The notes under the pieces were generated by a model that was not told where the DNA came from, made no database searches, and worked only from the letters and a program-made list of their open reading frames with translations. From Ariolimax columbianus (taxonomy: Eukaryota; Mollusca; Gastropoda; Stylommatophora; Arionidae), in assembly GCA_036924085.1 (NCBI GenBank), contig JAVGWX010000013.1, forward strand, positions 60,604,390-60,668,389: a stretch of 64,000 nucleotides of DNA, given 5' to 3'. The position numbers and the translations under genes were made by a program. Below, one piece after another: positions 54,070 to 64,000 of this stretch (positions are counted from its first letter, which is position 1; each line of letters opens with the position of its first letter).

Positions 54070-54800
54070 ATTGTGTGACCTGGGGGAAATGGGGTTGTTT
54101 CCAACATTTTGTCAGTTAGTGTGATAAAAGAAAGCGAGGAAAGGGGTGAGGGGGGGGGGGAGTGAGGGGGGGTTGTTGTTTTCAATATTTTGTCAGGTAG
54201 CGTGATAAGGGAAAGCGAGGAAAGGGGGAAGGTGAGGCAGGGCTGTTTCCAACATTTTGTCAGTTAGTGTGATAAAAGAAAGCGAGGAAAGGGGTGAGGG
54301 GGGGGGGGGGGAGAGTGAGGCGGGGTTGTTGTTTTCAATATTTCATTTTGTCATGTAGTGTGATAAGGGAAAGGGGGAGAGGGCAGTGAGGCGGGGTTGT
54401 TTTCAACATTTTGTCACGTAGCGTGATAAGGGAAACGGGGAGAGGGGTGGACTGAGATGAGCTGTTTCCAAGATTGTGTCAATAACGTGATAAGGAAAAG
54501 CGAGACTGCGTGTTGTGAGGTGAGGTTGTTTCCAATATTTTGTCACGTAGCGTGATTGGGAAAATCCAGATCTGAGAAGCAGTTTCCAAGATTGTGTCAA
54601 TAACGTGATAAAGAAAATCGAGGAGTGTAGGCGATGAGGCGGAGCGTGAGGCGGGGTATTTTTTCAAAATGTTGTAACTTAACGTGATGAGGAAAAGCGT
54701 TTATTTGTGGTAGGGGGTAAAATAAGGGTGGGGGTGGGGTGGGGGGATGGTTATTTCTAACATTTTGTCGTGCAGAGTGATAATGAAAATGACAAGGCAC
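54070..54800 (+). repeat. Irregular 60-90 bp tandem repeats with poly-G
   Basis: About ten diverged units built on 'tttccaacattttgtcagtt', 'agtgtgataaaagaaagcga' and a G-rich end. Contains G runs of 11 (54150) and 14 (54298). The origin is not traced. Its last unit is followed directly by the RNase H frame at 54811. Confidence 0.85.
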
Positions 54801-54810
54801 GAGGAAGACC

Positions 54811-55380
54811 GTGTCGCAGATGGATAGAGGACACAAGAGAAGTCATACAAATGCAGTCATCGTGACAGATGCGCAAGCCGTACTTCAGAAAGTACAGAAG
54901 GGATGGCTTAGGTACGAGTGGATAGCTGCTTTTGAGGCCTCAAACTTCCAGACGCTGACCTGGATCTACTGGCCTGCTCATGCCTGGGTTCAGGGCAATG
55001 AAAGAGCTGACATCTTGGCTTCACGGGCTCCCATCGTGGGTACATTGGTGATGGACAGAAGTGACATTTTGAAATCAATCAATGACCGTCTGCTGGATGA
55101 GGACACCGCAATAGATGAAGCAGCAATCAACAGACTGCAAAATTTCGACATTAAACGAGGTTCGAGCGGAGTGGGGCGCATGAGATGAAGGCGCAGGAGC
55201 GTGTACAACCAGCGAGCTACAGGGACAATCAGCATCCATACCTTACGCCATTTATTGAGAGAGACAGCACCTATGGGTATGCCCGGAGTGCAGTGACGTC
55301 GATTCTTAGAAACAGAAACAGAAACTGGCATAACACACTTGGCCCTAGAAAGGCGACAAAAGCTTCTCATTGCGTATAAC
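54811..55380 (+). pseudogene. LINE RNase H domain and C-terminus
   Basis: Frame 54811-55188: AVIVTDAQAVLQKVQKGWLR (catalytic Asp), LTWIYWPAHAWVQGNERADI (usual GHAG changed to AHAW; Asp kept), then MDRSDILKSINDRL and INRLQNFDIKRGSSG. After a frame change YNQRATGTISIHTLRHLL continues to 55380. The family is common in invertebrate genomes; upstream RT is absent here. Confidence 0.82.
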
Positions 55381-55429
55381 GGAACATAACGGTACGATGC
55401 ATAAGTAATCCCTATGTTGCCACAGGAGC

Positions 55430-55660
55430 TTACTTAGTTACTTGCAACAAACTCCCTCCACATCACACGGTCTGCCGACATCCTTCCTACAGTGCCCCAA
55501 CTCTGATTCACGATTTTCATTTCGGCCTCTCAGGGTGTTCGCCAAATTCTCTTAGGTTGGCCTCTCTTTCGCCTTCTCTCTGGAGTCCACACAAAGGCAG
55601 TTCTGGTAATGGTGTCTGGTTCTGTTCTTAGAACATGGTCAATCCAATACCAGCTTGGCA
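55430..55660 (-). pseudogene. LINE-G-type C-terminal tail, open
   Basis: Minus strand from 55655: WYWIDHVLRTEPDTITRTAF, VWTPERRRKRGQPKRIWRTP, one stop, then EAEMKIVNQSWGTVGRMSAD and RVMWREFVASN. Complete set of tail motifs with a single stop, so younger than the copies at 9560 and 25275. Confidence 0.8.
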
Positions 55661-55879
55661 ATTTATGACAGTGTTCATGTCTACTTGATTGCTCCAGGCA
55701 AGCAAATCTTAGTTGGTGATCGTGTTTGGCCAGATAGTATGTCTGAATTTTTCTTTGGCAGGTTGTGTGGAAAGGTGAACAAATGTAATGTTCATTTTCC
55801 CGTTACTCTCCAGCATTTCGCACCTTACAAAAGCACAGAAAGCACGAAATTCTCGTATATGAAATGACGCTTACTTCAC

Positions 55880-58790
55880 GCTAAACAGGGCCGGACGTGT
55901 GATGATTTTCAGACTCCCCACAGGCCACAACAGGTTACGATATCTAGAAAATCACCACATACCAGCAAGGGACTTGTTTCAAATTAAGAGCTGAAGCAAG
56001 AGCTGTTCACGCAGCAACTCAGATTTTTATCAGCCAAAACATAACTACAAAGACAACGGTCATTCTAGCAGACTACAGGAGTGTACTCCAAGGCATCTCA
56101 AGCCCCAAACAAGACAGACTCCAGGAGTGTACTCTAAGCCATCTCAAGCCCCAAACAAGATAGACTACAGGAGCGTACTCCAAGCCATCTCAAGCCCCAA
56201 ACAAGATATACTCCAGGAGCGTACTCCAAGCCATCTCAAGCCCCAAACAAGACAAACTACAGGAGTGTACTCTAAGCCATCTCAAGCCCCAAACAAGACA
56301 GACTCCAGGAGCGTACTCCAAGCCATCTCAAGCCCCAAACAAGACAGACTCCAGGAGCGTACTCCAAGCCATCTCAAGCCCCAAACAAGACAGACTCCAG
56401 GAGCGTACTCCAAGCCATCTCAAGCCCCAAACAAGACAGACTCCAGGAGCGTACTCCAAGCCATCTCAAGCCCCAAACAAGACAGACTCCAGGAGCGTAC
56501 TCCAAGCCATCTCAAGCCCCAAACAAAACAGACTTCAGGAGCGTACTCCATGCCATCTCAAGCCCCAAACAAGACAGACTCCAGGAGCGTACTCCAAGCC
56601 ATCTCAAGCCCCAAACAAGACAGACTCCAGGAGTGTACTCCAAGCCATCTCAAGCCCCAAACAAGACAGACTCCAGGAGCGTACTCCAAGCCATCTCAAG
56701 CCCCAAACAAGATAGACTCCAGGAGCGTACTCCAAGCCATCTCAAGCCCCAAACAAGATATACTCCAGGAGCGTACTCCAAGTCATCTCAAGCCCCAAAC
56801 AAGATAGACTCCAGGAGCGTACTCCAAGCCATCTCAAGCCCCAAACAAGACAGACTCCAGGAGCGTACTCCAAGCCATTTCAAGCCCCAAACAAGACAGA
56901 CTCCAGGAGCGTACTCCAAGCCATCTCAAGCCCCAAACAAGACAGACTCCAGGAGCGTACTCCAAGCTATCTCAAGCCCCAAACAAGACAGACTCCAGGA
57001 GCGTACTCCAAGCCATCTCAAGCCCCAAACACGACAGACTCCAGGAGCGTACTCCAAGCCATCTCAAGCCCCAAACAAGACAGACTTCAGCAGCGTACTC
57101 CAAGCCATCTCAAGCCCCAAAACAAGACAGACTCCAGGAGCGTACTCCAAGCCATCTCAAGCCCCAAACAAGACAGACTACAGGAGCGTACTCCAAGCCA
57201 TCTCAAGCCCCAAACAAGACAGACTCCAGGAGCGTACTCCAAGCCATCTCAAGCCCCAAACAAGACAGACTCCAGTAGCGTACTCCAAGCTATCTCAAGC
57301 CCCAAACAAGACAGACTCCAGGAGCGTACTCCAAGCCATCTCAAGCCCCAAACACGACAGACTCCAGGAGCGTACTCCAAGCCATCTCAAGCCCCAAACA
57401 AGACAGACTTCAGCAGCGTACTCCAAGCCATCTCAAGCCCCAAACAAGACAGACTACAGGAGCGTACTCCAAGCTATCTCAAGCCCCAAACAAGACAGAC
57501 TACAGGAGCGTACTCCAAGCCATCTCAAGCCCCAAACAAGACATACTCCAGGAGCGTACTCCAAGCCATCTCAAGCCCAAAACAAGACAGACTCCAGGAG
57601 TGTACTAGAAGCCATCTCAAGCCCCAAACAATATAGACTCCAGGAGCGTACTCCAAGCCATCTCAAGCCCCAAGCAAGATAGACTCCAGGAGCGTACTCC
57701 AAGCCATCTCAAGCCCCAAGCAAGATAGACTCCAGGATCGTACTCCAAGCCATCTCAAGCCCCAAACAAGACAGACTCCAGGAGTGTACTAAAAGCCATC
57801 TCAAGCCCCAAACAAGACAGACTACAGGAGTGTACTCCAAGCCATCTCAAGCCCCAAACAAGACAGACTCCAGGAGTCTACTCAAAGCCATCTCAAGCCC
57901 CAAACAAGACAGACTCCAGGAGTGTACTCCCAGCCATCTCAAGCCATCTCAAGTCTCAAACAAGACAGACTCCAGGAGTGTACTCCCAGCCATCTCAAGC
58001 CCCAATCAAGACAGACTCCAGGAGTGTACTCCAAGCCATCTCAAGCCATCTCAATCCCCAAACAAGACAGACTCCAGGAGCGTACTCCAAGCCATCTCAA
58101 TCCCCAAACAAGACAGACTCCAGGAGCGTACTCCAAGCCATCTCAAGCCCCAATCAAGACAGACTCCAGGAGTGTACTCCAAGCCATCTCAAGCCATCTC
58201 AATCCCCAAACAAGACAGACTCCAGGAGCGTACTCCAAGCCATCTCAAGCCACAAACAAGATGGATTCTCACATGAAATAAAATACAACACAAGGTTGCT
58301 GTCTCAAAAAACAGATTTAGTCCTACAATGGATTCCGGCCCACTGTGGGATCTTTGGAAACGAGAAAGCATATGAGCTCGCAAAAACCGAGAGTTGTGGC
58401 ATCCAGACTCCCCATCTACAGAGCTATACAGAAGCAAAGGCACTCATGAAACGATCCATTAGGACAGAATGGAGAGACCAGCACAAAGAATACAAGCTAG
58501 AAAATGACAACATAGATCTTCAGACTCAGAACGGGACATTGCAGACTCAAGGCCCACCTTCACAGAATAGGTCTCAGAGACACTGCCACGTGCGATTGTG
58601 GAGTACCCAAGCAAACACCAGAACATATTTTGCAGGACTGACCTACTTATGCAGACCAAAGAGAGGCAGTCTGGCCTAGTGGAGCGGCCGTACTCGAAAA
58701 GCTGTGGGAGGACCGGCGGACACCAGAAACGCAGTGTCCTTCGTGAACCTCACAGGACTGGAAGCATAACTTGTGGATCGATGCAAAAGA
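55880..58790 (+). mobile_element. LINE-E-group RNase H interrupted by a 2.2-kb array
   Basis: 55890-55975 holds RVMIFRLPTGHNRLRYLENH, a C-terminal fragment. From 55998 RNase H starts: AEARAVHAATQIF, TTKTTVILADYRSVLQGISS (catalytic Asp). The codons RSVLQ-ISSPKQDRL are then expanded as 56080-58262. After the array the domain resumes: LLSQKTDLVLQWIPAHCGIF, GNEKAYELAK (last Asp changed to Tyr), SYTEAKALMKRSIRTEWRDQ, and after shifts CDCG and PEHILQD near 58590-58640. It ends in 'gaagaataagaagaag' at 58785. Confidence 0.9.
56080..58262 (+). repeat. 46-bp tandem array, about 47 units, from RNase H codons
   Basis: Unit 'actccaggagcgtactccaa' plus 'gccatctcaagccccaaaca' plus 'agacag'. 46 is not a multiple of 3 and the unit has no stop in any of the three frames, so long open frames (226, 349, 148 and 233 aa) appear although no protein is encoded. 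A late sub-block duplicates 'gccatctcaa' (57930-58200). Confidence 0.96.
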
Positions 58791-58799
58791 AGAATAAGA

Positions 58800-59550
58800 A
58801 GAAGTTACGATATCATCTATTCAACAAGTTCAAAGGACAAACAGATGAATGTGTCTGCGCACTGATAAAATGCCTGCTGGAAATCTGATGCAGAACTTTC
58901 CAACATACGAAATACAGAAAAGGCACATTTCGCCATCTCCTGTCCCAATGTTCCAAGACAAGCTCTATGAAGGTATCAATGGACTTTATGCGGACCGCTG
59001 CTTTCTTTAGATATATTTAAGTTGACGTCTTCTCTGTTCCCTATCAAATAATCGCATATATCACGTTCATAAACCTGTCGATACCCAGGTGTATCTCATC
59101 ACCATACAGTTTATCTGGCAATTAGGTCGGGGAGGGCCATGTAGTCACTCTGTTCCTCTCGTGGAGCCAGCAGATCTGCAGAACATGTTCTACTGTTTTT
59201 TTTGGTTCTCCCCACATGGCACATGTATGTATGTTCAACTTTTATTTTGTTTAACATAATTGTTCACTGACCCGTTCAAAGTCTGAATATTGTCACGTGA
59301 TCTCTTCTTGGGCAGGAGTAGTATGCTTGTGCTATATCAGATCCTTGCTGTTCTCTGTGTACTTGTCTTTGTGGTTACATTTGATCACTGTCTTCTTTTC
59401 TTCATATGTAGCTATGTCGTCAGTTTGGGGGATTGCCGCCTACCTCTTTTGCCAGTCTATCTACCACCTCTTACAGTGTTCAAGGACCCATTGAATTTTT
59501 ACTCTCTTTGAATTTTGGCTTACATTGTTTTTATGGTTCCTGTGGGTCAT
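58800..59550. pseudogene. LINE-E fragments, plus then minus
   Basis: 58800-59030 (+): RYHLFNKFKGQTDECVC and a degraded end with 'gcggaccgctgctttcttta'. 59031-59550 (-): plus text 'ggtcggggagggccatgtag', 'tctgcagaacatgttctact' and 'ttgccagtctatctaccacc' is the complement of LINE-E (HILQxC and RNase H LA regions). Both are heavily mutated. Confidence 0.6.
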
Positions 59551-59554
59551 TTCT

Positions 59555-59810
59555 GGGATTATGTGGCGAAGTGGTTAAGCCGTCGGCCTCGTGATCAGGT
59601 GGTGTGTGTTCGACTCCGGACTCCGCCGTCTTTTTCACGGGTGCTTTATGCGGAGTCCCCTGCATCTCGTAGTTGCCCCCTAGTCGTCTTGTCCTAGTCG
59701 TCGGGCGGCATGAGACGAGAGAGCAAGGATAAAAAGTAGCGCAGTTAATCCTTACTAAAAATAGCGTTAGCAAAATTAATTATGTCATCATCGTCTACTA
59801 TGGACGGGGC
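59555..59810 (+). mobile_element. SINE-D (tRNA-headed)
   Basis: 'gtggcgaagtggttaagccg' and 'tgtgttcgactccggactcc', then 'gcggagtcccctgcatctcg' as at 33488-33745. Confidence 0.82.
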
Positions 59811-59904
59811 CTTTGCCTTTTTTGAGGATCATAATGACTGAAAGGGAATCTTTAATTATCATGTGTGCTGTACTAGGCCGTCGAAGATGACGTGTTTTAC
59901 TCGG

Positions 59905-59990
59905 AGTTTCTTCTTCTTCTTCTTCTTCTTCGTACGCTGTCAGACGGTACGGAGTTTGAATGCTGCCTTGCATAACCTCAGAGTATAACC
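59905..59990 (-). repeat. LINE-E 3' tip with (GAA)n
   Basis: Plus 'tttcttcttcttcttcttct' then 'cgtacgctgtcagacg', identical to the LINE-E 3' end at 15690-15710. It is an extreme 5' truncation, leaving some 40 bp. Confidence 0.65.
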
Positions 59991-60329
59991 AGATACACAT
60001 TTTTACAGCTAGTTTCCTGAATGCGTGACATGAGTAATGACAGCTAGTTCCAACGAAGAATAGTTCGCTCTAATTTTAGAAACAGTGGGAGTCTAATTAT
60101 AAGCTACACCGGTAGCCTCCGCCACACAGCGGGTGTCAAACCTTTGTTGGTTGGTCAATGAAAGAGAAGGCGTGGTTAACTTATTTACATAATGATATTA
60201 TAGGGAATTATGTTTGGGAATAATTCCTCAACAATATCTAACATTAGAAAGGGCTCTGGCAGCCAATCTGAAAGGTGCTTACTTAACTTAGCTTCGTAAC
60301 TTAATTTAACTTAACTTAACCTCCAGCAG

Positions 60330-60640
60330 TCTGAATTCCACCTCATCAGGTGTGTACACGATTGCCATTGTCGATAACAAAAACGCATACAGCTAATGAC
60401 TCATTGATCGAACCTGAACACACAAAAATCGATGCAAACTTTACGATCAAATAGCCTTCATCAGGGACAAAGGACACATAAAAACAACTAACAAATCACA
60501 ATAACAAAAAAGGACGGGCTGTAATTTGTCGGACTTATCTGTCGTTAACGGGCTCTGTAAATGTGTGAATTGTAAGCGCTTTACGCAATGTGTAAAGAAT
60601 ACGCCCGGATAAAAATAATAAAAATAATTCGTCCATGGTC
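60330..60640 (-). repeat. Element P terminus, diverged; remainder unassigned
   Basis: Minus 'gtccctgatgaaggctattt' followed by 'gatcgtaaag' (60430-60475), with 'gatttgttagttgtttttat' upstream as in the other P copies. 60500-60640 shows nothing further. Confidence 0.5.
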
Positions 60641-63270
60641 GTCGATGAGGACCACCAACATCATCATATGTCCTAATGCAACCTTTAGTATGTGTGTGCG
60701 TTCATAACTGATCAAGCCAATTCGAGCATGGAAAAGTCTATGGCACGACTGGCAAACGTAATCAGCAGTTGTCTCTGAAATTATCGCTGTTTTTTACTTC
60801 CTGATTGCACGTCTATCCTGACCTGCCTGGATACGGAGTCCCTTGCCCAGTTCAACACCGTCTGTGACTGTGCTCTTCCATGTTGAGCGATTGTGAGCCA
60901 GATTCTCCCAGGTGTTAATGTCTATTTGACATCACTTAAGGGGCTCTTTCAGACTGTCCTTGAAATGCTTTTTAGGACGTCTTTGTGATCGTTCTCCTTC
61001 ACCCAGTTCACTATACAGGAGCCTCTTTGGAAGCCTTTCGTCTGACATTCGGGCAAGGTGGCCAGCCCATCTCAATTGAGATTTTTGTAGAAGTGCATGA
61101 ATACTTTGCATGTTGGCTCTGGACAGCACTTCAGTATCTGTGATATGGTCCTGCCAGGGTATATGCAATATGCGTCTCAGACAGCTTATGTGAAAATGAT
61201 TCAGCCTCCTGGCGTCACCAGCGTAGACAGTCCAGCTCTCACACGCGTAGAGCAGGGTGGAGACAATGGCGGCACGGTAGACCATCAGCTTAGTCCTTAT
61301 GCTGATTCCTCGACGTTCCCATACTGTTGAGCACATTCGGCCAAAAGCTGTGCTGGCCTTTGCTATTCTATTAGCCAGCTCATCAGCAATAGTCACTGAT
61401 CTCGTCAGACTGCTTCCGGGGTCGACACATTTTTCAACCGCTTGTAATTTCTGTCCCCTCACTTAACTACTGGCTGTTTATACGATGTACTTGGTGCCGG
61501 TTGATACATGACCTCAGTTTTCTTTGTGCTAATTGTCAAGCCAAAGTTGTCACAAGCAGCAGAGAACCGGTCCATACCCTCCTGCATTTTTCGGCTTGAG
61601 CTACTTTCAGAGCAAAGTCATCCGCAAACAAGAGTTCGCATATCGTGTCGCGCATCACCTCGGTCTTCGCCTTGTCTGCGTAGATTGAACAAACCACCAT
61701 CCACATCCACGTTCGTCAACGTAACTGAAAACATCAAACTGAACTGTCGGAGCAAGTACACATCCTTGTTTCACACCGTTGTTGACCTAGACATCATCTG
61801 CCATAGCCCACCTCCGATGACCGTATCAAATACCTTTGTGAGGCCAATGAACGTAATATAGAGCTCGCGGTTTTGTTCTCGACATTTCTTTCTGGTAGAT
61901 GATGGTCTAGCTCAAGATGGTTGTTCAAGTGATTGAGCAGCACGCGCGGGAGGATCTTTCCTGCAGTAGATAGCAGTGAAATTCAGCGGTGATTGTCCCG
62001 CTCCTGGCGATTGCCTTTTCTCTTGTAGACATGCGCTATCGACGCATCCTTTATTTCCTGTGGGACTACTCCTTCAGCCCACATGGCGCAGAAAAGTTCA
62101 GTGAGCCTTTTGGTGAGACATGCTCCTACTGCTGTATACACCTCTGTTGGTATTGTGTCAGCTCCAGGGGCTTTTCCAAGAGAATGAGATTTGATGGCTT
62201 TGTCTACTTCATCCTCAGTTATGATCATTCAAAGTCGTTTTAATTTGTACCTGGGACATCCGTTCGATGGCCTTTTAAATTATGGATGTCGGAAGGTTAA
62301 GAACGTTGCAGAAATGTTCTGCCCACCTGTAGAGGATCTAGGTGTTCTCTGTAATCAGCAATCCATCGGCGGTGCGAATTGAAGAGTTGCAAGAAGGCTG
62401 CGAACCTTCTATTGATTTCAGCGCCGCGTGGAACACTTTGAGGTCATGGCGCACAGCAAACGCCTCTATCTCGTCTGACTGTCTGTTTAGCCAAGAATCG
62501 TCTCTTTTGAACTGTCCATTTTCTTGGACAAGGACGACGTGTCAGTTTGAAAGCCCTGTGCGCTGAACGCTTTGCGTCGAGAAGAATCTTAATTCCGCCG
62601 TATATTTAGTGGAACCAGTCTTTGAACTTTCGTGTGGGTGGACCAAGGTGTTTTAGCGTTGTAGAGTAAACCGTGTCACTTAGGGTCGCCCAGTTCTGAT
62701 CGATGCTGGAGTTTCCAAGCTGAATCATCCAATCCGATTTCTAGCTCAGCAGCGAAACTGTTTCTAGTAGGTTTCCACTACAGCTTCTCAACATTTAGTC
62801 TCCCCGGTGGTTGTGTCCCCCGAGGACGCCTGTTGGGTTGGACTTTTAGAGTCAACTTGGTTATCACGAGACGATGGTCAGTCCAACATTCTGTGCCACA
62901 CACACTCTTAGTTATTTTGACATCCCTTCGGTCCCGACGTCTGACAGTAATGTAGTCGATAAGATGTCAATGGCGGGACCTGGGATGTATCGACGTTGTC
63001 CTTTTTCTAGCTGGAAGTCGGAACATGGTGTTGGTAATGATAAGCTCATTTGAGGCACATGTCTTCAGTAAGAGTAGGCCGTTGCCGTAACATCTACCTG
63101 TGCTATTTTGACAAATGATGCCATCTCACGCAGTGTAGTCTGCGCCAACTCTGGCGTTAAAATCTCCTAGCAGAATCAATTTGTCAGATTTTGTGACCGT
63201 AGCTATAAGTGACTCGAGATTATCATGGAACCTATCTTTAGCTGAGTCCGGATTTGTCAGAGATACGTCC
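60640..63270 (-). mobile_element. LINE-A: endonuclease, reverse transcriptase and zinc-finger tail
   Basis: Minus-strand blocks in order: DRFHDNLESLIATVTKSDKL and ILLGDFNARVG (63235-63140), SRHxHLIDYITVRRRDRRDV (about 62985-62925) and CWTDHRLVITKLTLK (about 62895-62850). These are the GDFN, D-Y and DH motifs of an EEP/APE-like nickase. Next EDEVDKAIKSHSLGKAPGAD (62215-62155, start of RT), CELLFADDFALK (FADD at 61617-61628), then the 176-aa frame 61462-60932: STLLYACESWTVYAGD, HISCLRRILHIPWQDHITDT, LRWAGHLARMSDERLPKRLL. The tail ends with CQSCHRLFHARIGL and a His, a C2H2-like finger (60755-60698). RTE-like by layout. Truncated within the endonuclease; frameshifts throughout. Confidence 0.9.
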
Positions 63271-63274
63271 GGTA

Positions 63275-63400
63275 ATAACTCAACTTAATGTCTTTATATT
63301 GGTTTATAAGACTCTGCAAAGTCTGTATACAACCAGTTTCATATGACTAAAAGATCTTGCATTGTTGAAAAAAGCATGAGTTTGCCTGGATGACTTTTGA
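63275..63400 (+). repeat. Short dispersed motif
   Basis: 'aactcaacttaatgtcttta' and 'agtctgtatacaaccagttt' are shared with 28225-28280 and 26210-26270. Probably one end of an element H-type repeat, since it also lies between the two H arms at 28215-28280. Confidence 0.45.
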
Positions 63401-63404
63401 ATCA

Positions 63405-63965
63405 TTATTCTTCTTCGTTCATCCTCAGATCAAGGTTCCGGTTTCTCTTTCAAAGGACACCGTTATTTGTAAGGCTGTTTCATCTCCATGTAGACGTTGT
63501 CTCATATCTGTCTCACGAAGCCAGCATTGTTCTCTCTTTTCCTGCGTGAGCATACAGCTTTGCAGAATGTGTTCTGCGATCACGATATGCTTCCCACATG
63601 GGCACCTGTCATCTGTCCCAATCCTCATTTTGTTGTAAAGATGACCCTTGAGCATGTAATACCCAGCTCTGTCTGAAGATGGTGACTAGCCCTTCTCTAG
63701 TTAAGTTATAGTTACAATCTTGTTTTCGGAAGGCAGGGTGTTGATCAGCCCATTTCCCACTAAAGTTGGCTTTAATTACGGACAGGCCTCATTATAGGAT
63801 GCAAACGTCTGTTAGTGGGGATGCTATTCCCCATTGTGCTAGTTTGTCTACAGCTTCATTGCCTTAAATGTTGCAGTGGGATGAGATCCACTGTATGACC
63901 AACCTTGGGTGTTCTGCTGAGAGCTGTGTCAGGGACAACATACATTGCTCGAGATCTTCATCTTT
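63405..63965 (-). mobile_element. LINE-E-group 3' end, RNase H and C-terminus
   Basis: Plus text gives on minus: VIQWISSHCNI, a stop, GNEAVDKLAQWG (RNase H; Asp in VDKLA), NLTREGLVTIF, then frame 63655-63425 MLKGHLYNKMRIGTDDRCPC, GKHIVIAEHILQSCMLTQEK and ALQITVSFE. It ends in 'gaagaagaat' at 63405. The copy may continue beyond the window. Confidence 0.82.
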
Positions 63966-64000
63966 GTGTTGTTTTAAATTGAAATGTAATTCAGCAGAGG

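Noticed and set aside
56127..58679. Open frames of 226, 349, 148 and 233 aa as a repeat-rich protein gene
   Set aside because: They are read-through of a 46-bp tandem unit with no stop in any of three frames; the flanks show a LINE RNase H domain.
61508..61861. 117-aa plus-strand ORF
   Set aside because: Antisense to the LINE-A RT region containing FADD.

Overview
This window is eukaryotic, intron-era animal DNA that is almost wholly made of repeats. There are no operons, ribosome-binding sites or bacterial genes. The one host gene piece I can name with confidence is the first coding exon of alpha-actinin (minus strand, 27498-27590). Its 31 codons end in the near-invariant DREGLLDPAWEKQQKK, followed by a phase-0 splice donor. 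The organism is an invertebrate metazoan. The LINE protein styles and the exon suggest a mollusc, perhaps a heterobranch gastropod, but that is inference from memory of similar sequences and not shown here.

Most of the remainder is decayed transposons. I use working letters for families defined only by copies inside this window. Non-LTR retrotransposons: LINE-E (RT, RNase H and a C-terminal HILQxCP region; best copy 21765-23660), LINE-A (EEP endonuclease plus RT plus a terminal zinc finger; 60640-63270), LINE-R (FADDIDGL type), LINE-W (RGRPRGRW tail), LINE-D, LINE-F and LINE-G tails. Short elements: a 12-copy GAA-tailed family (SINE-A), five tRNA-headed SINE families (C, D, E, I, J), and dispersed elements B, H, K and P (P has foldback arms and resembles a Penelope-type terminus). 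DNA transposons: two internally deleted mariner copies with TA-flanked inverted repeats (13361-14119 and 43188-44111). All transposon reading frames seen are truncated, frameshifted or interrupted by stops.

The most striking layer is tandem repeats. At least twelve arrays with units of 14-83 bp are present. In most of them the repeat unit is recognisably a piece of the transposon in which the array sits: RT codons (7966-8251, 36873-37970, 38219-38400), LINE-A C-terminal codons (32228-32540), RNase H codons (56080-58262), the 5' edge of element B (2424-2830 and again 35489-36486), the end of element K (49827-50416) and the head of SINE-A (17529-17770, 44872-45182). The host element often resumes in register on one or both sides. 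The window therefore looks like a record of satellites being born inside retroelements.

Layout: 1-23.8 kb is dense mixed LINE/SINE debris; 23.8-27.6 kb is the relatively transposon-poor stretch holding a candidate plus-strand terminal exon (24964-25271) and the alpha-actinin exon; 27.6-35.4 kb is nested LINE and SINE debris; 35.5-38.4 kb is nearly continuous satellite; 39-50 kb is SINE-A, LINE-E and a 1-kb homopyrimidine tract; 50.9-53.6 kb is a three-subfamily satellite; 54-58.3 kb holds two more arrays in LINE RNase H context; 58.3-64 kb is LINE-E and LINE-A. Coordinates of repeat edges are by-eye estimates, usually good to about 10-30 bp.
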